The notes under the pieces: model-generated
What the model was told of the DNA's origin: nothing
The model's input: only the letters and a program-made list of their open reading frames with translations
Database searches by the model: none
Made by a program: the position numbers and the translations under genes
Source: Firmicutes bacterium CAG:194
GTDB taxonomy: Bacteria > Bacillota > Clostridia > Lachnospirales > Lachnospiraceae
Length of the DNA stretch: 10,903 nt
Assembly: GCA_000432915.1 (NCBI GenBank)
Contig: HF995240.1
Location: 1 to 10,903 of the forward strand
Direction of reading: 5' to 3'
Shown here: piece by piece, positions 5,935-10,903 of the stretch
Layout of the letters: every line of letters begins with the position of its first letter
How positions within the stretch are numbered: the stretch's first letter is position 1

Positions 5935-8900
5935 ATGTATTTAAAAAGCATAGAGGTGCATGGGTTTAAATCCTTTGCCAATAAGATTTTATTTGAATTC
6001 CATAATGGTATTACCGGTATTGTAGGACCGAACGGAAGCGGAAAAAGTAATGTAGCGGATGCAGTCCGCTGGGTACTTGGTGAGCAGAGTGTCAAGCAGC
6101 TCCGTGGTGCGTCCATGCAGGATGTCATTTTCTCGGGAACGCAGAGCAGAAAACCGCTTGGTTATGCCTATGTGGCGATCACACTGGATAACAGCGATCA
6201 TTCACTTGCCATTGATTATGAAGAAGTAACGGTTGCACGACGGCTGTACCGTTCTGGAGAAAGTGAATACCTCATCAACGGAACCGTATGCAGGTTGAAG
6301 GATGTTAATGAGCTTTTTTATGATACCGGTATCGGTAAAGAAGGTTATTCCATCATCGGACAGGGGCAGATCGATAAGATCCTGAGTGGAAAGCCGGAGG
6401 AAAGAAGAGAGCTGTTTGATGAAGCAGCAGGTATTGTAAAGTTCAAACGCCGTAAAAATGAAGCGCAGAAGAAGATGGAAAATGAAAGACAGAATCTTGT
6501 GCGTGTCAATGATATTTTAGCAGAGCTGGAAAAACAGACGGAACCTTTAGAGAAACAATCCGAAAAAGCAAAGATCTATCTGAAAAAGAAAGAGGAAATG
6601 AAGACACTGGATGTCAACATGTTCCTTCTGGAAAATAACAGAATGCAGCAGCAGCTGACTGATGTAACAGGCAGATATGAGATCGCGCAGGCGGATCTGA
6701 ATAAAGCAAAAGACAGCTTTGCCGGCATTAAGGAAGAATACGAGCGTGTTGTTTCTGAGATCGAACGTCTGGAAGAAGAGATCGGACGGGAACGGGAAAA
6801 TCTGTCAAATGCATCCGAGCTGCGTGGCAAGCTGGAAGTGCAGATCAATATTTTAAAGGAACAGATCCGGTCAGCAGGGGACAACAGAGAACATTTTGCG
6901 CTAAGAGAGCAGAGCGTGCGCAGCCAGATCGCAGAAAAAGAGGAAGAGAAAAATGCGATCTTAGAGGAAAAGAAGGCATTTGATGCGGCGTATGAAAAGA
7001 TGCGTCTGCAGATGGAAGAGGCAGCAGGCAGACTTTCAGACATGCAGCAGCAGATGGACGCGTATAATGAAACAATAGAGAAAGATAAAAAGACGATCAT
7101 TGATGCACTGACAGAGCGTGCAACGATCAAATCCAAGATCGGACGCTATGACACGATGCTTGAACAGATCAATATCCGCAAAGCAGAGATGAGCTCCCGG
7201 CTGCTTTTGGCACAGTCGGAAGAAGAAAAGCAGGATGAAGAGATCGAGCGTTTAGAGCAGGAATTTGAGCAGATCAATGTGACGATCCGTGAGCTGAATG
7301 AACAGCAGACAAAGTTGGAAGAACGTAACAGTGAGATCACGGATGAGCTTTCCGCAAAGGATCAGAAGCTGCGTGATACGCAGGTACTGTATCATCAGGA
7401 AAAATCAAAGCTGGAAGCGATCTCCAACCTGACAGAACGCTATGACGGCTACGGAAACAGTATCCGCCGTGTTATGGAGCAGAAGGAACAGAATAAAGAG
7501 ATCGTCGGTGTTGTAGCGGATATCGTCAAGGTGGAGAAAAAATACGAAGTAGCGATCGAGACAGCACTAGGCGGTAATATCCAGAATATTGTTACCGAGG
7601 ATGAAGAAACAGCGAAAAAGATGATCCGTTTCTTAAAGAAGAATAAATACGGAAGAGCAACTTTCCTGCCACTGACCAGTATCCTGCATCCGCAGGAATT
7701 TAAGACGCCTGAGGTGTTAAAAGAAAAAGGCGTGCTTGGCATGGCAGATGCACTTGTGGAAACGGAAAAGAAATACCGCAATGTGGCAAAAGCAATGCTG
7801 GGCAGGATCGTCGTTGTCGATGATGTGGATCATGCAGTGCAGATCGCCAGAAAATACGATTACGGAATCCGTATGGTAACGCTCGAAGGAGAGCTGTTAG
7901 TACCGGGCGGTGCGATCAGCGGTGGTGCATTTAAAAATGCAAGCAATCTGCTGGGACGCCGCAGAGAGATGGATGAGCTTTCTGCAAAGGTCAAATCTTA
8001 TCTGCATAAGGTTGATGAACTGCTGGATGAGATCGAAAGCTGCAAGGCGGAGCGTACAAAGGTGCGTAAGGATTTGGAAGCTGTCAAGGGAGATCTGCAG
8101 GCGAAATTCATTGCACAGAATACAGCCAGATTAAATGTCATTCAGGCACAGGAGAAGAAGTCGGAAGCAGGTAAGGGCTTTGAACGTCTGAAGGAAGAGG
8201 CAAAGGACGTAGAGGCACAGGTACTTGAAATAGAAGAAAACAAAAAGCAGATCCAGAAAGAACTGCTTACCTCCGAAGAAGAAGAAAAGAGACTGCAGGC
8301 TGAAGTGGCAGAGGTACAGAAAAAGCTGGATGCCCTCAGACTGGAAGAAAATGAAATTGCAAACAGTCATGCGCAGCTTGGTATGGAAACTGAAAAGGCT
8401 TTGCAGAAGCAGGGCTTTATGCAGCAGAATGTGGATCGTATCAACGGAGAGATCGGACGTGTACAGGCAGAGCTGGAAGAAATCTTAGAGAGCCTGACCG
8501 GAACAAAGGAGGATATGGATCGGAAAAACGCGGATATCGAAAAGCTGCAGCAGACGATAGATGCTTCCTATACCTCGCAGGATGAAAATAAAGAAAAACT
8601 CGAAGCGGATACGGCAAAGAAACAGGAACTGTCCGAAAAGCAGAAGGGCTTCTTTACAGAGCGGGAGAGGCTGTCTGATCAGATTTCCGCACTGGATAAA
8701 GAAGTATATCGTTTAAATGCCCAGAAGGAACGACTGAAGGAGGCACTGGATTCCCAGATCAATTATATGTGGGATGAATATGAAATCACGCTTTCCGAGG
8801 CTGCAAAGCTGAAGGATGAAGATATGAACGATCTGCCGGGCATGAAGAGACAGATCGCGGCGATCAAGGATGATATCAAAAAGCTCGGTGATGTCAATGT

Positions 8901-9495
8901 CAATGCCATTGAAGATTACAGGGCATTGATGGAGCGATATTCCTTCCTGTCCAATCAGCATGATGATCTGGTACGGGCAGAGGAAACACTGCAGGGCATT
9001 ATCACTGATCTGGATACTGCCATGAGGAACCAGTTCCATGAAAAATTTGCCCAGATCAGTACCGAGTTTGACAAGGTATTTAAGGAATTGTTCGGTGGCG
9101 GACAGGGAACACTGGAGCTGATGGAGGATGAAGATGTGCTGGAAGCAGGCATCCGTATCATTGCACAGCCGCCGGGAAAGAAACTGCAGAATATGATGCA
9201 GCTCTCCGGTGGAGAAAAGGCGCTGACTGCGATCGCACTTTTATTTGCGATCCAGAATCTGAAACCGTCTCCGTTCTGTCTGTTGGATGAGATTGAGGCA
9301 GCACTGGATGACTCCAATGTTACCAGATTTGCAAAATACTTACATAAGCTTACAAAACACACGCAGTTTATTGTAATTACCCATAGACGTGGTACAATGG
9401 AAAGAGCAGACCGCCTGTATGGTATCACCATGCAGGAGAAGGGCGTTTCTACATTAGTCAGTGTCAATCTGATCGAAAAGGATCTGACACAGTAA
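5935..9495 (+). CDS. smc: Chromosome segregation protein SMC
   Basis: SMC is the ATPase of the bacterial condensin, acting with ScpA and ScpB (not in this window) to compact and separate the chromosome. The 1186-residue length is normal. The N-terminal head has Walker A GPNGSGKSN (31-39). Long heptad-rich coiled coils rich in E, K, Q and L flank a hinge at about 500-665. The hinge runs from the GYGNSIRRV region through GRATFLPL to the glycines of PGGAISGGAF (657-666). The C-terminal head has the ABC signature LSGGEKA (from L1090) and Walker B FCLLDEIEAALDD with D1118 and catalytic E1119. TAGGTG five bases upstream supports the ATG at 5935. The rnc-smc-ftsY order with short gaps is the conserved Firmicute arrangement. 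Confidence 0.98.
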   Translation: MYLKSIEVHGFKSFANKILFEFHNGITGIVGPNGSGKSNVADAVRWVLGEQSVKQLRGASMQDVIFSGTQSRKPLGYAYVAITLDNSDHSLAIDYEEVTVARRLYRSGESEYLINGTVCRLKDVNELFYDTGIGKEGYSIIGQGQIDKILSGKPEERRELFDEAAGIVKFKRRKNEAQKKMENERQNLVRVNDILAELEKQTEPLEKQSEKAKIYLKKKEEMKTLDVNMFLLENNRMQQQLTDVTGRYEIAQADLNKAKDSFAGIKEEYERVVSEIERLEEEIGRERENLSNASELRGKLEVQINILKEQIRSAGDNREHFALREQSVRSQIAEKEEEKNAILEEKKAFDAAYEKMRLQMEEAAGRLSDMQQQMDAYNETIEKDKKTIIDALTERATIKSKIGRYDTMLEQINIRKAEMSSRLLLAQSEEEKQDEEIERLEQEFEQINVTIRELNEQQTKLEERNSEITDELSAKDQKLRDTQVLYHQEKSKLEAISNLTERYDGYGNSIRRVMEQKEQNKEIVGVVADIVKVEKKYEVAIETALGGNIQNIVTEDEETAKKMIRFLKKNKYGRATFLPLTSILHPQEFKTPEVLKEKGVLGMADALVETEKKYRNVAKAMLGRIVVVDDVDHAVQIARKYDYGIRMVTLEGELLVPGGAISGGAFKNASNLLGRRREMDELSAKVKSYLHKVDELLDEIESCKAERTKVRKDLEAVKGDLQAKFIAQNTARLNVIQAQEKKSEAGKGFERLKEEAKDVEAQVLEIEENKKQIQKELLTSEEEEKRLQAEVAEVQKKLDALRLEENEIANSHAQLGMETEKALQKQGFMQQNVDRINGEIGRVQAELEEILESLTGTKEDMDRKNADIEKLQQTIDASYTSQDENKEKLEADTAKKQELSEKQKGFFTERERLSDQISALDKEVYRLNAQKERLKEALDSQINYMWDEYEITLSEAAKLKDEDMNDLPGMKRQIAAIKDDIKKLGDVNVNAIEDYRALMERYSFLSNQHDDLVRAEETLQGIITDLDTAMRNQFHEKFAQISTEFDKVFKELFGGGQGTLELMEDEDVLEAGIRIIAQPPGKKLQNMMQLSGGEKALTAIALLFAIQNLKPSPFCLLDEIEAALDDSNVTRFAKYLHKLTKHTQFIVITHRRGTMERADRLYGITMQEKGVSTLVSVNLIEKDLTQ

Positions 9496-9512
9496 GGAGA
9501 ATGCGGAAAGAT

Positions 9513-10445
9513 ATGAGTGAAGAAAAGAAAGGCTTTTTTACGAGACTGAAAGAAGGTCTGACAAAAACCAGAAATAATATCGTCAGCGGGATCGATTCTG
9601 TTTTCAGCGGCTTTTCCAGCATTGATGATGATTTTTATGAAGAACTCGAAGAAATCCTGATCATGGGAGATATCGGCGTCAGAGCGACCAATGATATCAT
9701 TGAGCGTTTGAAAGAACAGGTAAAACAGCAGCATATCAAAGAACCTGCGCAGTGCAAGCAGCTTCTGATCGACAGCATCAAGGAGCAGATGCAGGTTGGT
9801 GAGACGGCATATGAATTTGAACATCAGCAGTCGGTTGTGCTGGTGATCGGTGTAAACGGCGTCGGCAAGACAACCAGTGTCGGGAAGCTGGCAGGCAAGC
9901 TCAAGGAACAGGGCAGAAAGGTCATGCTGGCAGCAGCGGATACGTTCCGTGCAGCAGCAGTGGAACAGCTTGAGGAATGGGCACACAGAGCCGGCGTAGA
10001 TATTATTGCCGGAGCGGAAAACGCAGATCCTGCAAGTGTGATCTTTGATGCGGTGCATGCGGCAAAGGCAAGAAAGGTAGATGTACTTCTGTGCGATACG
10101 GCGGGCAGACTGCACAACAAGAAAAACCTGATGGAAGAACTGAAAAAGATCAACCGGATCATTGATAAGGAATTCCCGGATGCACACAGAGAAAATCTGG
10201 TCGTACTCGACGGGACGACAGGACAGAATGCTTTGTCACAGGCAAGAGAATTCGGGGAAGTAGCGGATCTGACCGGAATTATCCTGACGAAGATGGATGG
10301 CACGGCAAAGGGTGGTATCGCTGTAGCGATACAGTCGGAGCTGAAGATCCCGGTAAAATATATCGGCGTGGGAGAAACGATCGAGGATCTGCAGAAATTC
10401 GATGCAGACCAGTTTGTAGATGCACTTTTTAATGTAGAGGATTGA
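9513..10445 (+). CDS. ftsY: Signal recognition particle receptor FtsY
   Basis: FtsY is the SRP receptor GTPase: it pairs with Ffh to hand nascent membrane proteins to SecYEG. From this start it has 310 residues. A short N-terminal part (MSEEKKGFFTRLKEGLTKTR) replaces the long acidic domain of E. coli, as usual in Gram-positives. The helical N domain is followed by the G domain with P-loop GVNGVGKTT (113-121), DTFRAAA (143-149), DTAGRLHNK (195-203), TKMDGTAKGG (259-268) and the closing GVGE..EDLQ.FD. An in-frame ATG at 9501 would add four residues, but it is only one base from AAGGAG. The ATG at 9513 is about 13 bases away and matches the usual MxEEKKGFF beginning, so I prefer it, not firmly. 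The stop codon lies inside a 17-bp direct repeat. Confidence 0.96.
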   Translation: MSEEKKGFFTRLKEGLTKTRNNIVSGIDSVFSGFSSIDDDFYEELEEILIMGDIGVRATNDIIERLKEQVKQQHIKEPAQCKQLLIDSIKEQMQVGETAYEFEHQQSVVLVIGVNGVGKTTSVGKLAGKLKEQGRKVMLAAADTFRAAAVEQLEEWAHRAGVDIIAGAENADPASVIFDAVHAAKARKVDVLLCDTAGRLHNKKNLMEELKKINRIIDKEFPDAHRENLVVLDGTTGQNALSQAREFGEVADLTGIILTKMDGTAKGGIAVAIQSELKIPVKYIGVGETIEDLQKFDADQFVDALFNVED

Positions 10446-10529
10446 CGCAGTCAATCCCCTATGTAGCCTCAGCTCATCGGCGCAGCCGATTCTGCATGAG
10501 CTGAGGTTCCCGTAATGTAGAGGATTGAC
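10430..10529 (+). repeat. 17-bp direct repeat spanning the ftsY stop codon
   Basis: TAATGTAGAGGATTGAC occurs at 10430-10446, where it encodes the last residues and stop of ftsY, and again exactly at 10513-10529. Between the copies lie 66 bases made almost wholly of inverted repeats. This looks like an element inserted with duplication of its target, or a local duplication next to a hairpin element. Confidence 0.75.
10439..10506. repeat. Hairpin-rich repeat element, copy A
   Basis: GGATTGAC (10439-10446), loop GCA, GTCAATCC (10450-10457) is a perfect 8-bp hairpin that includes the ftsY stop. It is followed by a long hairpin: CCTCAGCTCAT (10467-10477) pairs with ATGAGCTGAGG (10496-10506), and inside it ATCGGC (10476-10481), loop GCA, GCCGAT (10485-10490) can form a competing tip. 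The part 10463-10496 closely matches copy B at 1153-1185. There is no T-run after either hairpin, so it is not a typical intrinsic terminator. Confidence 0.6.
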
Positions 10530-10622
10530 ACCAGGGGCAAAAGACGAGAAACACGAAGTGCGGAGCACGGAGCAATCCGGGGTGTCAGGAGAAACCACCA
10601 GAGGCAAAAGACGAGAAACACG
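10529..10622 (+). repeat. 27-bp near-perfect direct repeat upstream of the threonine ammonia-lyase gene
   Basis: The segment 10529-10555 is repeated at 10596-10622 with one difference (G at 10535, A at 10602); both contain GGCAAAAGACGAGAAACACG. The 40 bases between them hold GTGC-GGA-GCAC and two short segments, CAATCC (10573-10578) and GGTGTCA (10581-10587), that can pair back to sequence just before the first copy. No open frame, T-box or riboswitch motif was recognised in the 213-base gap, and there is no intrinsic terminator, so ftsY transcripts may read through. Confidence 0.75.
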
Positions 10623-10658
10623 GCTGAAATGAGTAAATATAAAAGGAAGGATACGATT

Positions 10659-10903
10659 ATGAGTGAAGAAAATATGTTGACACTGGAAAAATTTGAAGAG
10701 GCTTCCGAGAAGGTAAAAGAAGCCATCTTACCGACAGACCTTGTTTACAGCGAATATCTGAGCAGCCAGACAGGCAATAAGGTTTATTTAAAACCGGAAA
10801 ATATGCAGTTTACAGGTGCTTATAAGGTACGTGGTGCTTATTACAAGATGAGTACACTTTCCGAGGAAGAAAGACAGAAGGGTATCATTACCGCATCAGC
10901 AGG
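10659..10903 (+). CDS. ilvA: Threonine ammonia-lyase, 5' part (runs off window)
   Basis: This enzyme uses pyridoxal phosphate to turn threonine into 2-oxobutanoate and ammonia, for isoleucine synthesis or threonine breakdown. The visible 81 codons begin MSEENMLTLEKFEEASEKVK, followed by ..VYSEYLS..TGNKVYLKPEN. Next is FTGAYKVRGAYYKM, the cofactor-lysine motif with K56 as the Schiff-base lysine; the usual form is (S)FKxRGA, so AY in place of SF is a mild variant. The open end reads GIITASAG, the start of the SAGNHAQG motif. AAGGAAGG eight bases upstream supports the ATG. The rest, including any regulatory ACT domain that would tell biosynthetic IlvA from catabolic TdcB, is outside the window. 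Serine dehydratases of the same fold are a less likely alternative. Confidence 0.9.
   Translation, partial: MSEENMLTLEKFEEASEKVKEAILPTDLVYSEYLSSQTGNKVYLKPENMQFTGAYKVRGAYYKMSTLSEEERQKGIITASA

Noticed and set aside
6576..7136. A 186-codon antisense frame within smc
   Set aside because: It is a serine-rich antisense shadow of the E/K/Q-rich coiled coil, with no supporting start or context.
8955..10187. A 410-codon open frame on the - strand across the smc end and ftsY
   Set aside because: It lies antisense to two well-identified genes. The purine-rich coiled-coil coding sequence of smc leaves antisense frames open by chance, and its product shows no recognisable domain.
10446..10658. T-box, riboswitch or CRISPR array in the gap before the threonine ammonia-lyase gene
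   Set aside because: No T-box sequence, known aptamer core or regularly spaced repeat array was seen. The direct repeats occur only twice each and are of different kinds.

Overview
The window looks like a chromosomal segment from a low-to-moderate GC Firmicute, most likely a gut Lachnospiraceae-type Clostridia. This rests on strong AGGAGG-type ribosome sites, an A+T-rich accessory flank beside a moderate-GC core, a zinc-ribbon L32, an FtsY without the long acidic N-terminal domain, and the gene order yceD-rpmF-plsX-acpP-rnc-smc-ftsY. The genus cannot be fixed from the sequence alone.

Left flank (1-1185): an A+T-rich accessory area. Two small membrane-protein genes read leftward, one an SdpI-family protein and one cut by the window edge. 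Then comes a junction of two dead genes: the start of a restriction-endonuclease-like gene (+ strand) joined tail to tail to a piece of an IS1595-like transposase (- strand). A hairpin-rich repeat (1131-1185) follows. Next is a 543-residue polytopic membrane protein on the - strand (1188-2819), best described as a GT-C-like glycosyltransferase of unknown substrate.

Core (about 2999-10445): all genes read rightward. A perfect-consensus sigma-A promoter, with its -35 inside an inverted repeat, drives yceD (DUF177) and rpmF, which end at a strong intrinsic terminator. A second likely promoter then starts plsX-acpP-rnc-smc-ftsY. These genes link ribosome biogenesis (YceD, L32, RNase III), phospholipid and fatty-acid synthesis (PlsX, AcpP), chromosome condensation (SMC) and membrane protein targeting (FtsY). 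A small hairpin between acpP and rnc may reduce read-through.

Right end (10446-10903): a 213-base gap dense in repeats separates ftsY from the 5' part of a threonine ammonia-lyase gene that runs off the window. The gap holds a second copy of the hairpin element at 1131-1185, a 17-bp direct repeat that includes the ftsY stop codon, and a 27-bp near-perfect direct repeat.

No complete new defence or metabolic system is visible. The most unusual signal is the pair of related hairpin elements, whose stems differ by a matched base change on both arms, together with the repeat-rich ftsY-threonine ammonia-lyase gap.
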